Of a DNA stretch of 23,016 bases, positions 9,209 to 18,840 are shown piece by piece; the first letter of the stretch is position 1, and each line of letters starts with the position of its first letter. The DNA comes from VAZQ01 sp034669045 (GTDB lineage: Bacteria; Pseudomonadota; Alphaproteobacteria; Rhizobiales; Xanthobacteraceae). The notes under the pieces were generated by a model that was not told the origin of the DNA, did no database searches, and worked only from the letters and a program-made list of their open reading frames with translations. The DNA lies in NCBI GenBank assembly GCA_034669045.1, contig JAXDOD010000015.1, positions 1-23,016 of the forward strand, read 5' to 3'. The position numbers were made by a program, and so were the translations under genes.

Positions 9209-10141
9209 GTGGCAATGACCGACAGCGCCGTCCGCAGCGGTGAACGCAAGGCCGCCAAGGGCCCCGCGGTCTGGCTCGACATGGACCAGACCGAGCTCGA
9301 CAACGCCTACGACCAGGCGGTCTATGCGCCGAACCAGCCGCTGGTGCAGGCGCGCCGGGCCGCCGGCAACGCGCGCGCCCGCGCTATCCTCGGCGCCCCG
9401 CAGCGCTTCCAGTACGGCGCGAGCGAGATCGAAGGCGTCGACGTGTTCCGCGCCAAGGGCAACCCGGCGAACGCGCCGATCAATGTCTACATCCACGGCG
9501 GCGCCTGGCGGAACGGGCGCTCGGAGAACTTCGCCTTCCTCGCGGAAATGCTGGTCGATGCCGGCGCGCACAGCGTGATCGTCGACTTCAACAATATCGA
9601 CGACGTCGGCGGCGACCTGATGACGATGGTGAAGCAGGTCCGCAGCGCGGTGGCCTGGGTCTACAAGAACGCGCAGCAGTTCGGCGGCGACCCGAACCGC
9701 CTCCATGTCGCCGGCCATTCCTCCGGCGGGCATCTCTCCGGCTGCGTCGTCACCACCGACTGGCAGAAGGATTTCGGCTTGCCGAAGGACGTGGTGAGGA
9801 GCGCGATGCTGGCGTCGGGGATGTACGACCTCAAGCCGGTGCGGCTGTCGAAGCGCTCGCGCTACGTGAATTTCACCGACGAGATCGAGCAGGAGCTCAG
9901 CGCGCTGCGCCACCTCGACCGGCTCCACTGCCCGATCGTGGTCGCCTACGGCACCCAGGAGACGCCCGAATTCCAGCGCCAGGCGCGCGACTTCGCGGCT
10001 GCCGTGAAGGCCGCGGGCAAGCCGGTCGAGCTGATCGTCGGCGAGGGCTACAACCATTTCGAGATCCAGGAGACCATGGGGAACCCCTATGGTCTCCTCG
10101 GCCGCGCGGTGCTCAGGCAGATGAAGCTCGTGTCCGCGTGA
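9209..10141 (+). CDS. Alpha/beta hydrolase, copy 3, no export signal
   Basis: This 310-residue protein is the third member of the hydrolase family seen at 4865 and 5923, aligned from GPAVWLDMDQ onward. The catalytic set is intact: HGGAW at 96-100, nucleophile S171 in GHSSGG, acid E251 in GTQETPEF and H283 in GYNHFE. The Tat leader of the other copies is replaced by about 17 polar residues (VAMTDSAVRSGERKAAK), so it should be cytoplasmic. I chose GTG 9209, eight bases after GGGAG; ATG 9215 is the alternative, and the frame upstream of 9209 overlaps the NTF2-like gene out of phase. It ends inside a 17-bp tandem repeat, 58 bases before a strong terminator. The substrate is unknown; a formamidase or esterase is likely. 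Confidence 0.88.
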   Translation: MAMTDSAVRSGERKAAKGPAVWLDMDQTELDNAYDQAVYAPNQPLVQARRAAGNARARAILGAPQRFQYGASEIEGVDVFRAKGNPANAPINVYIHGGAWRNGRSENFAFLAEMLVDAGAHSVIVDFNNIDDVGGDLMTMVKQVRSAVAWVYKNAQQFGGDPNRLHVAGHSSGGHLSGCVVTTDWQKDFGLPKDVVRSAMLASGMYDLKPVRLSKRSRYVNFTDEIEQELSALRHLDRLHCPIVVAYGTQETPEFQRQARDFAAAVKAAGKPVELIVGEGYNHFEIQETMGNPYGLLGRAVLRQMKLVSA

Positions 10142-10200
10142 GGACATCATCCGCGTGACGCGTCGATCCGCGTGACCGATCGGTCCGCGTGACGGCATCA
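10133..10200. repeat. Four tandem 17-bp repeats overlapping the hydrolase stop codon
   Basis: The core TCCGCGTGA begins at 10133, 10150, 10167 and 10184, exactly 17 bases apart. The eight bases after each core vary, except that units 1 and 4 match at 15 of 17 positions. The first unit contains the last codons and TGA stop of hydrolase copy 3, and the last runs into the terminator stem. The exact period indicates tandem duplication of the gene end. Confidence 0.85.
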
Positions 10201-10241
10201 AAAGTCCCGGCCGGACAGCCACTTCGCGGCCGGGACTTTTT
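10200..10241. terminator. Strong intrinsic terminator, bidirectional
   Basis: A perfect 14-base-pair stem (AAAAGTCCCGGCCG with CGGCCGGGACTTTT) encloses a 13-base loop and is followed by one more T. It lies 58 bases after hydrolase copy 3. Its A/T ends make it able to terminate from both sides, so it may also stop transcription of the minus-strand SDR gene. Confidence 0.88.
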
Positions 10242-10345
10242 GACGATATCGGTCCCTAACCACTGAACCGACCCTGCGATTTTCTCCTTTGCGGCTTGCG
10301 GCAGCCTCAATGCCGCCTCCGCAGCCGCGCTAACCGCCATTAAGG

Positions 10346-11143
10346 TTAGCCGTCCGTTCGCGGCACGGCGGCTGCGGCTTTCATCTGGTAGGCGTCGAGC
10401 AAGCGAACCACCAGCGCGCGCGGCAGCAGCCGCGGCAGCACGCATGCCACCTTGTTGGAGAGGCCCGGCACGATCAGGCGCCGCCCGCTCATGAAGCCTT
10501 CATAGGCTTGGCGCGCCACCCGCTCGGACGAGAGCGTCAGCACCGGCGGCAAGGCTTCGGAAATTCCGGCGCGCGCCTGGAATTCGGTCGGGACCGGCCC
10601 CGGGCAGACCACCGTGACCCGCACGCCCTGCGGCTTGAGCTCGCGGTGCAGCGCTTCGCTGAACGAGAGCACATAGGCCTTGCTGGCGAAATACACCGCC
10701 ATGCCGGGACCCGGGAAGAAACCCGCGAGCGAGGCCACGTTGATGATGCCGCCGCGGTGGCGCTTGAGACCGGGGATGAAACGCAGCGACAGGTCGGTGA
10801 GCGCGCGCACATTGAGATCGATCATGGCGAGTTGTTCGGCGCGGTCGAGGTCCGCCGCCGCGCCGCGCAGGCCGAAACCCGCATTGTTGACCACCACCGC
10901 AGGCTCGAGCCCGTGCGCCGCCAAAGCCGCGGCGAGGCGGTCCGCGCCCTCGGGTGCCGCGAGATCGGCCGCAAGCACCTGCGGGCGCGGCCGGCCGGTC
11001 GCGGCGATGTCCTCCGCCACGGCCGACAGCGCGCTTTCGCGGCGCGCCACCAGCACGAGGTCATGGCCATGGGCGGCGAAGACGCGGGCGAAAGCGGCGC
11101 CGATGCCGGACGAGGCGCCGGTGATCAGGGTGATGGGTTGCAA
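10346..11143 (-). CDS. Short-chain dehydrogenase/reductase
   Basis: The 265-residue protein is a classical SDR. The cofactor motif TGASSGIG is at 8-15, NNAG at 86-89, and the catalytic residues are S138, Y151 and K155 (YFASK). VARRE after the second strand favours NADPH. The C-terminal extension after residue 220 contains a hydrophobic, Arg-punctuated helix (VACVLPRLLPRALVVRLLD) like that in DltE/YqjQ-type SDRs, perhaps for membrane contact. The preferred start is TTG 11143, seven bases after GCGGAG and only a few residues before the first strand. An ATG at 11203 is in frame but gives 20 extra residues and no ribosome site that I can see. It is a monocistronic gene, and the substrate is unknown. 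Confidence 0.88.
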   Translation of the reverse strand: MQPITLITGASSGIGAAFARVFAAHGHDLVLVARRESALSAVAEDIAATGRPRPQVLAADLAAPEGADRLAAALAAHGLEPAVVVNNAGFGLRGAAADLDRAEQLAMIDLNVRALTDLSLRFIPGLKRHRGGIINVASLAGFFPGPGMAVYFASKAYVLSFSEALHRELKPQGVRVTVVCPGPVPTEFQARAGISEALPPVLTLSSERVARQAYEGFMSGRRLIVPGLSNKVACVLPRLLPRALVVRLLDAYQMKAAAAVPRTDG

Positions 11144-11280
11144 AGTGAAACTCCGCTGCGGCGCCAATCCTATCCGACCTTGAGGGGCGCCCGCAGGGTC
11201 CAAAAATATCTAAGCTCACACAGCGGGTTACAGCGGCTGTTGCCGGAAAGTCGCAGGCTCCGGCGAAACGCAACCGGCCG

Positions 11281-11308
11281 TTGAAGTTATCCTGCGTTCT
11301 GCTAATAT
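11281..11308 (+). promoter_or_regulatory. Sigma-70-like promoter for candidate sRNA 1
   Basis: TTGAAG (11281-11286) and TAATAT (11303-11308) are separated by 16 bases. Transcription would begin around 11315, exactly at the first stem of the candidate RNA, and no ribosome site or open frame follows. The placement supports a dedicated small-RNA promoter. Confidence 0.6.
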
Positions 11309-11314
11309 GAGTTC

Positions 11315-11376
11315 AGCCCCGAGTCGGGGCTTCCTCCCTAAGGACTTGGCCCCGCTCTGCGGGGCTTTCTTTTTTT
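11315..11376 (+). ncRNA. Candidate sRNA 1 with CCUCCC loop and intrinsic terminator
   Basis: About 62 bases fold into three hairpins. Hairpin 1 is AGCCCC (11315-11320) with GGGGCT (11326-11331). A weak central hairpin, UCC with GGA (11332-11344), exposes CCUCCC at 11333-11338. The terminator is GCCCCGC (11349-11355) with GCGGGGC (11359-11365), followed by a T-rich tract to 11376. An exposed CCUCCC complements Shine-Dalgarno sequences, and loops of this kind are known in alphaproteobacterial trans-acting sRNAs such as the alpha-r14 and CcsR-like families. Membership in either is inferred from architecture only. Preceded by a good promoter and followed 170 bases on by a similar unit. It could also be just a double terminator. 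Confidence 0.5.
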
Positions 11377-11477
11377 CGGGTACCGCTCGGACCGCGGCGC
11401 CAAGGTCCGGTGCGACCCAGCGCCCGCCCTGCGCCGGGCGCGAGAGCGCCGAACTGCGGCCATGCCCAACTGCGGCA

Positions 11478-11509
11478 TTCTGCGTCAGCCGCGCGACGTT
11501 CTGCGTCAG
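11478..11509. repeat. Direct repeat TTCTGCGTCAG, 21-bp spacing
   Basis: The 11-mer TTCTGCGTCAG occurs at 11478-11488 and 11499-11509, two helical turns apart, just upstream of candidate sRNA 2. A second pair, AACTGCGGC at 11452-11460 and 11468-11476, sits immediately before it. The spacing suggests paired binding sites for a regulator on one DNA face. No protein can be named. Confidence 0.45.
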
Positions 11510-11544
11510 GGCGCGTCATGTCGTTTCCTATTAAATTGCCATAA

Positions 11545-11613
11545 ACGAGAACGCTTCTCGTGATGCCTCCCATGGCAGCAAACTGGCCCCGCCTTCGGGC
11601 GGGGCAATTTTTT
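11545..11613 (+). ncRNA. Candidate sRNA 2 with CCUCCC loop and UUCG-capped terminator
   Basis: Three hairpins repeat the plan of the RNA at 11315. Hairpin 1 is ACGAGAA (11545-11551) with TTCTCGT (11555-11561). Hairpin 2 is TGCC (11564-11567) with GGCA (11574-11577), whose loop side shows CCUCCC at 11566-11571. The terminator is GCCCCGCC with GGCGGGGC closed by a UUCG tetraloop (11586-11605) and six T residues (11608-11613). The primary sequence differs from the first unit, so the shared architecture is not trivial duplication. No convincing -35/-10 pair was found; the AT-rich stretch 11526-11545 is the likely promoter area, downstream of the TTCTGCGTCAG repeats. The terminator also faces the convergent small-protein genes on the minus strand. 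Confidence 0.55.
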
Positions 11614-11643
11614 CAGGCGCATCACCAACCAGCCGACGGCGGC

Positions 11644-11820
11644 CTAATTATCCGGGTCCGCGAGGCCGTCGCTTTCGATCTGGCGTTTGCGTGTTTCGGC
11701 GAGCGATGTCCAGGTCTTGGCCATCTTGAGAATCATGTCGCGTTCGTCCGGGGAGCGGGCGCGGCTGGCGAGATCGAGGCATTCCTGCGCGTGCGCCAAA
11801 TACTCGGAGACCTTTTTCAT
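11644..11820 (-). CDS. Small helical protein (HAxxCLxxA...MAxxW type)
   Basis: The 58-residue protein reads MKKVSEYLAHAQECLDLASR, then a second helix with ERDMILKMAKTWTSLAETRK. The pattern HAxxCLxxA-x9-ML-x-MAxxWxxLA is shared with the protein at 12573 (HANRCLRIAEETS, LIAMAQSWLLLER). It is common among small uncharacterised proteins of Bradyrhizobium-like bacteria. Two amphipathic helices, probably a helical hairpin, are predicted. Function is unknown. ATG 11820 overlaps the stop of the upstream zinc-ribbon gene as ATGA, so translation is coupled; the longer in-frame start would run through that gene. No signal peptide. Confidence 0.72.
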   Translation of the reverse strand: MKKVSEYLAHAQECLDLASRARSPDERDMILKMAKTWTSLAETRKRQIESDGLADPDN

Positions 11821-12011
11821 TCCTCGTTCGCGCGCGCCACGTAGCAGCTCATGCTCTGCCCGCAAGGGTCGCACCGATACGACCATTGATCGAGGTTGGT
11901 ATATTTGGAGGCGCTGGGATCAACGCCGGTGAGGCGCATCTTGGAGCCGCATTGCGGGCAGGGCGGCGGCTGCGGGCTGGGCGCGGGTTTGGAATGAACC
12001 TGGACTCGCAT
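11817..12011 (-). CDS. Small zinc-ribbon protein
   Basis: The 64-residue protein has two Cys-x2-Cys knuckles, CPQC (about residues 18-21) and CDPC (about 47-50), joined by a region with SKYTNLDQWSYRC, i.e. a zinc ribbon. The N-terminus is Pro-rich (SKPAPSPQPPP). Similar small ribbons in rhizobia are unannotated and may bind nucleic acid or proteins. ATG 12011 follows AGGGAG seven bases upstream. Its TGA overlaps the ATG of the helical small protein, so the two are probably made in step. The upstream 12012-12110 has no convincing promoter by eye. Confidence 0.75.
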   Translation of the reverse strand: MRVQVHSKPAPSPQPPPCPQCGSKMRLTGVDPSASKYTNLDQWSYRCDPCGQSMSCYVARANEE

Positions 12012-12350
12012 GACGGACTCCCTGCTACAGGCGGGACGCGATCGGTCTCTCTGTCACCGACGCCTGTATAACGGGTGCAATGATGAAAGAAGGTTAGCAG
12101 AACCGGCAGCGCCTGGTCTGTCCGCGATCGTACAAACGCCAAAATTACTTTGAAACAGGCGGACGCCGAGAGGCTCGGCATCCGGTCATGAGCCGGGAGA
12201 CCGCTCAGGCCCGCCCGTTTCATTCGCGCGCTGCCGTGCGGCTTGGCGCCCCAGCGCGCGGCCGAGTTGGCGGCCCGCCCGGTGGCGCAAGAGAGTCTGA
12301 ATTGAACGGCCGGCGCCCGGCCCGGCAAACTTGTCGATCCGCAACCGCAT

Positions 12351-12443
12351 CCGCTCATTCCCGCGCCAGCGGCGAATCCAGGAATCGCTTGCTCCGATGC
12401 CTTGATTTTTGCGCTGGATCCCCGCTGGCGCGGGGACGAGCGG
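12351..12443. repeat. Inverted-repeat element (about 93 bp)
   Basis: The arms 12351-12381 and 12414-12443 are imperfect inverted copies. The left reads CCGCTCATTCCCGCGCCAGC then GGCGAATCCAG; the right is its complement with three or four mismatches. The design (CATTCCCGC...AATCCAG) parallels the element at 7365-7465 but the sequence differs, so it is a second family. Non-coding; it may be a MITE-like or REP-like element. Confidence 0.72.
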
Positions 12444-12493
12444 ACGGTGGACCGGGGCAGTTTTGAGTCCGGCCGCGCGTACGGTCCCGGAAA

Positions 12494-12522
12494 TTGACAG
12501 CGGCCGTTCTTTTTTTTACGGA
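12494..12522 (+). promoter_or_regulatory. Probable promoter of the small-protein pair
   Basis: A perfect TTGACA at 12494-12499 is followed after 17 bases by TACGGA at 12517-12522, with a run of eight T residues in the spacer. Transcription would start near 12529, 44 bases before the ATG at 12573. The -10 is weak, so confidence is moderate. Confidence 0.5.
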
Positions 12523-12572
12523 ACCCGACTGCGGACTGGGAGTTGTAGGAGTCGCGCCAAGGAGGCCCCAGG

Positions 12573-12854
12573 ATGTCGTCGATGGACTATCGGCAGCACG
12601 CCAACAGGTGCCTGCGGATTGCGGAAGAAACCTCCGATGTCCAACACCGCCTCCACCTGATCGCCATGGCGCAGTCGTGGTTGTTGCTCGAACGGCAGGC
12701 GGAGAAGAACCTCACCAACGATATCGTTTACGAGACGCCCACTCCCAGGGAGCGCATCCTGCCTCTGCCTCAGCAGCAGGACATGCAGCTCATGCACCTG
12801 CAGCAACAGCAGCAGCAACAACAGCCGCCGCCGCCGCCCAAGAAAGAAGAATAG
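12573..12854 (+). CDS. Small helical protein with Gln/Pro-rich tail
   Basis: The 93-residue protein starts with the same helical pattern as the gene at 11644: YRQHANRCLRIAEETS (about 6-21) and HLIAMAQSWLLLERQAEKN. It continues with a polar linker (TPTPRERILPLPQQQ) and a tail of eight Gln then five Pro before KKEE. AAGGAGG lies seven bases before ATG 12573, a strong ribosome site. The Gln tract is encoded by mixed CAG and CAA codons. Function unknown; the tail could mediate protein contact or simply be replication-slippage expansion. The DUF6894-type gene follows 23 bases later and is likely co-transcribed. Confidence 0.75.
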   Translation: MSSMDYRQHANRCLRIAEETSDVQHRLHLIAMAQSWLLLERQAEKNLTNDIVYETPTPRERILPLPQQQDMQLMHLQQQQQQQQPPPPPKKEE

Positions 12855-12877
12855 GCGCCGCTGGCGTTTACTCCCCC

Positions 12878-13153
12878 ATGCCGCGTTATTTCTTCAACAT
12901 TGTCCGTAAAAGGAAGCTGGTTGCAGACCCCGAGGGGGATGTGTTTCGGAACGATGCCGAAGCAAAACGTCACGCCTCGGGGGTGGCCCGCGAAATGCTG
13001 GCCGAGCATGCCCACTATGGCCCGGGACGCTACATGGAACGATGGGCGTTCGATATTACCAGCGCGGACGGTCGTCACGTCGGCACGGTGCGGTTTTTGA
13101 CCGGGCCCCAGCGCAAGCGCACCGCCCCGAAAATCGAAAAGGGCCACTGGTAG
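12878..13153 (+). CDS. DUF6894-type small protein
   Basis: The 91-residue protein opens MPRYFFNIVRKRKLVADPEG, the typical beginning of a widespread small rhizobial family (DUF6894). Next come a helix with DAEAKRHASGVAREMLAEHA and a strand region WAFDITSADGRHVGTVRF. The function of the family is unknown; members are often expressed under stress (general knowledge). ATG 12878 is chosen because the conserved MPRYFF begins there. The frame is open far upstream, but that part overlaps the preceding gene. No clear ribosome site precedes it, so translation may depend on the gene upstream. Confidence 0.8.
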   Translation: MPRYFFNIVRKRKLVADPEGDVFRNDAEAKRHASGVAREMLAEHAHYGPGRYMERWAFDITSADGRHVGTVRFLTGPQRKRTAPKIEKGHW

Positions 13154-13219
13154 AATTCATAGCGGGCCACTCCGGCCACCGAGGGTCAACAGGGCGGGGC
13201 CAGCACCTCAGTGGCCTCA

Positions 13220-14452
13220 TCATTCGAGGGCCCGAAGCAGGGCTCCGCTAGACTTCTGGCGCTGAATAAACTCGCCAAGCAGAGGCACGGCCAAAGAATA
13301 CTTTCCGTGTCGATTCTTGTAAACAAGCCCAACCTCAGCGAGCGTCGAAAGCATTTGATTCACATGGCTCGAAGTGAATGGCTTCCGCGAATTGTCGTTA
13401 GAGGATGCGACAACCTCCTGCACTGTGAACTCTTGATCGGCATTGGGAAGCCCTGAGACAACCTGCATCAACTCGCGTTGACGATCAGTCGCGCGAGCCC
13501 AACGTCCATGAAAGAAATCGGCATCCAGCTTGCGCGTTATGTCCGGAATCGGAACGCTAGGCACCTCGCCCCTTCGGATTTTTGAAATCCAGACATCAAA
13601 CACCTCACGGCAGAAAAACTGAATGAAATACGGGTAGCCTGCCGTCCGCTCGATGATTGCGTTGACTGTCTGATCGGAAAACGTGATCGGACACTTACCA
13701 TCGGCCACGGGATATCTAATGGCTTCACGAGCATCCGGATGTTCAAGGCGCTTAAGAAACAACGTATGGAACATCCGCTCGGAGTAGGTGCGAGCCTCGA
13801 CTAGCTTCGTTGTTAAAGTGGGAAGGCCCGTGAGGATAAGCATGTAGGGAACGTTCTTTCGCTGAAGCGACTGAAACACGTCCAACAAAAGCGAGAGAGG
13901 AAATTGCTTATCCTCGGAATGATCGGCGAGCGTCTGGGCTTCATCATACGCGAAGATGATTCCGGAAATCGCCGCCTGTGGCATCACACTCCAGACGAAC
14001 TCAAGAACTGACTTCAGTTTGTCGGCCGGAAGGCCCGGCACCCTGTTGTAGCGCTCAGCCAATATCTCAAAACTAAGGGGCTCATGGATTACCCGCTCCT
14101 TGCGAGTAAACCCCATTTCGAGCTGCTTCATCTCGCGAACGACGAGCGCCGACGTGACGAGCGCAACGTCCGCCAGAATTCTGGTTGCCATCGTGTGTTC
14201 GGTGACGCTCGCAGACTCCGAAAGATCGGTGCCGCACCAAAGCCAACCCTCCGCTTGTGCAAGCGGCTTAAAAGTTTCCAGCAAGACGGTCTTTCCGACA
14301 CCACGTAACCCCGTCAGGACGAGGTTCGAAAGCACCACTTTTTGCTTCAGTAGATGTTTCATTTCGTCCTGTTCGGCGGTCCTGCCGGCGAGATACGGCG
14401 GCATATGGCCCGCACCCGGTCGAAACGGGTTTTCGATGCGCGTAGGGTCCAT
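13220..14452 (-). CDS. AAA+ ATPase with C-terminal winged helix (Orc1/Cdc6-like layout)
   Basis: The 410-residue protein has Walker A GLRGVGKT (48-55), Walker B IIFAYDEAQ (165-173, D170/E171) and a sensor-1-like LILTGLPTL segment. A lid region (TAGYPYFIQFFCREVFD) follows, then a C-terminal winged-helix-like domain from about 330 (RQRELMQVVSGL ... NQMLSTLAEVGLVYKNRHGKYSLAVPLL). This matches stand-alone AAA_16/Orc1-Cdc6-like ATPases, several of which sit in mobile or defence loci. No partner gene is adjacent. Base composition and codon use are visibly more AT-rich than in recA or alaS next door, so acquisition is inferred. ATG 14452 has GGAGG six bases upstream. The DNA or protein target is unknown. 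Confidence 0.85.
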   Translation of the reverse strand: MDPTRIENPFRPGAGHMPPYLAGRTAEQDEMKHLLKQKVVLSNLVLTGLRGVGKTVLLETFKPLAQAEGWLWCGTDLSESASVTEHTMATRILADVALVTSALVVREMKQLEMGFTRKERVIHEPLSFEILAERYNRVPGLPADKLKSVLEFVWSVMPQAAISGIIFAYDEAQTLADHSEDKQFPLSLLLDVFQSLQRKNVPYMLILTGLPTLTTKLVEARTYSERMFHTLFLKRLEHPDAREAIRYPVADGKCPITFSDQTVNAIIERTAGYPYFIQFFCREVFDVWISKIRRGEVPSVPIPDITRKLDADFFHGRWARATDRQRELMQVVSGLPNADQEFTVQEVVASSNDNSRKPFTSSHVNQMLSTLAEVGLVYKNRHGKYSLAVPLLGEFIQRQKSSGALLRALE

Positions 14453-14479
14453 CCTGAGCCTCCATTAGCCTATGGGATA

Positions 14480-14508
14480 AATTTAGTCCTCTAAATAAAT
14501 TTAGTCAA
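14480..14508 (-). promoter_or_regulatory. Promoter and probable operator of the AAA+ ATPase gene
   Basis: On the minus strand TTGACT (14508-14503) and TAAATT (14485-14480) are 17 bases apart, a very good sigma-70-like promoter. It is overlaid by a direct repeat, ATAAATTTAGTC at 14477-14488 and 14495-14506 (18-base period), and by a central CTAAAT at 14491-14496 in opposite orientation. Three half-sites (ATTTAG, CTAAAT, ATTTAG) therefore cover both promoter elements, which suggests repression by a dimeric or multimeric regulator. No regulator gene is adjacent, so autoregulation by the winged helix of the ATPase is one possibility. Confidence 0.65.
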
Positions 14509-14558
14509 ATGAATAATTAGGCGTGACTTTGGAGTCCGAGCCGCTGCGCCTTTTCAAA

Positions 14559-14573
14559 GAACATATTGCGAAC
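14559..14573 (+). promoter_or_regulatory. LexA (SOS) box of recA
   Basis: GAAC (14559-14562), seven bases, then GAAC (14570-14573) is the direct-repeat LexA operator known from alphaproteobacteria. It lies 108 bases before the recA start in the region shared with the divergent ATPase gene. It predicts DNA-damage induction of recA. A third GAAC follows at 14576-14579, with only two bases between. Confidence 0.85.
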
Positions 14574-14681
14574 TGAGAACAAATCATGTACGTTGGCTCC
14601 ATGCCGGACCGGCGGCGGGGCGAGCCCTGGGCAAGCCCGCGTTGTCGGTCCACCGAATCCTCGTCATAAGGAGTGGGAGCT

Positions 14682-15764
<1,083 letters not shown>

Positions 15765-16105
15765 GCGCGCCCGGGCGCTCGCTCACCGCCGATCGACGAC
15801 GTCATGGCCGGGCTTGTCCCGGCCATTCGCGTTGGAGCCTGGCCGGTGCGGGCCGGAGCCGCGGCCCTGGCCGGGACCGCGGCGCGATGTGGGCCGCCGC
15901 GGCGGCATCGTACCGTCGAGTCGCGCCCGCGGCTGCGCGGGCCTATATCCGACGCGCCGCGGACGGAACCGTTCCTGGACAGGGCAGGGGGCCGCCGTTA
16001 AAAGCACGGGCTTGAGAAACCTCAAGCCGTTCGGGCGCTTAGGCGGACCCGCGGCGGCGCAACCGGCGCCTCAACGACCCTATCGAGCGCAGCAACGGAC
16101 CGATA
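15765..16105. other. recA-alaS intergenic region
   Basis: This 341-base gap is very GC-rich and holds the REP-like hairpin at 15804-15826 plus further GGCCGG/CCGGCC runs (15840-15880) that can pair with one another. No T-rich intrinsic terminator for recA is visible. No supported gene: the frames running through it into alaS are Arg/Ala/Pro-rich shadows. The alaS promoter must lie in the last 100 bases, but I could not place it. Confidence 0.6.
15804..15826. repeat. REP-like hairpin in the recA-alaS gap
   Basis: ATGGCCGGG and CCCGGCCAT form a perfect 9-base-pair stem around CTTGT. The sequence CATGGCCGGGCTTGTCCCGG is a frequent intergenic palindrome in Bradyrhizobium-type genomes (general knowledge). 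It may act as a transcript-end stabiliser for recA mRNA, but it lacks a T-run. Confidence 0.65.
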
Positions 16106-18775
<2,670 letters not shown>

Positions 18776-18802
18776 CGTTGCAAGGTGAGCAGGCTCTCGC
18801 CG

Positions 18803-18840
18803 CTCCCGCCGCCCGCGAGCTCGTGCGAGCGGCCGGGGAG
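18803..18840. repeat. GC-rich hairpin after alaS
   Basis: CTCCCGCCGC (18803-18812) pairs with GCGGC-c-GGGGAG (18829-18840) around a loop that itself contains CGAGCTCG. It sits between the alaS stop and the MoaD/ThiS-like start. With no T-run it is more likely a REP-like or mRNA-stabilising structure than an intrinsic terminator, so read-through from alaS into the next two genes is possible. Confidence 0.5.

Larger units (their letters stand above)
12012..12572. other. Intergenic region without a supported gene
   Basis: This gap separates the minus-strand zinc-ribbon pair from the plus-strand small-protein pair. It holds the inverted-repeat element at 12351-12443 and the promoter at 12494-12522. 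Frames open at 12188 and 12409 encode Arg/Gly/Pro-rich sequence with no ribosome site, no domain and no typical codon bias, and I see no gene in them. Confidence 0.6.

Noticed and set aside
10133..10200. Tandem array as a CRISPR
   Set aside because: Repeat core of 9 bases and 8-base gaps are far too short, and no cas genes are present.
12782..12830. CAG/CAA tract as a non-coding microsatellite
   Set aside because: It lies in frame inside a gene with a strong ribosome site and a recognisable N-terminal family pattern.
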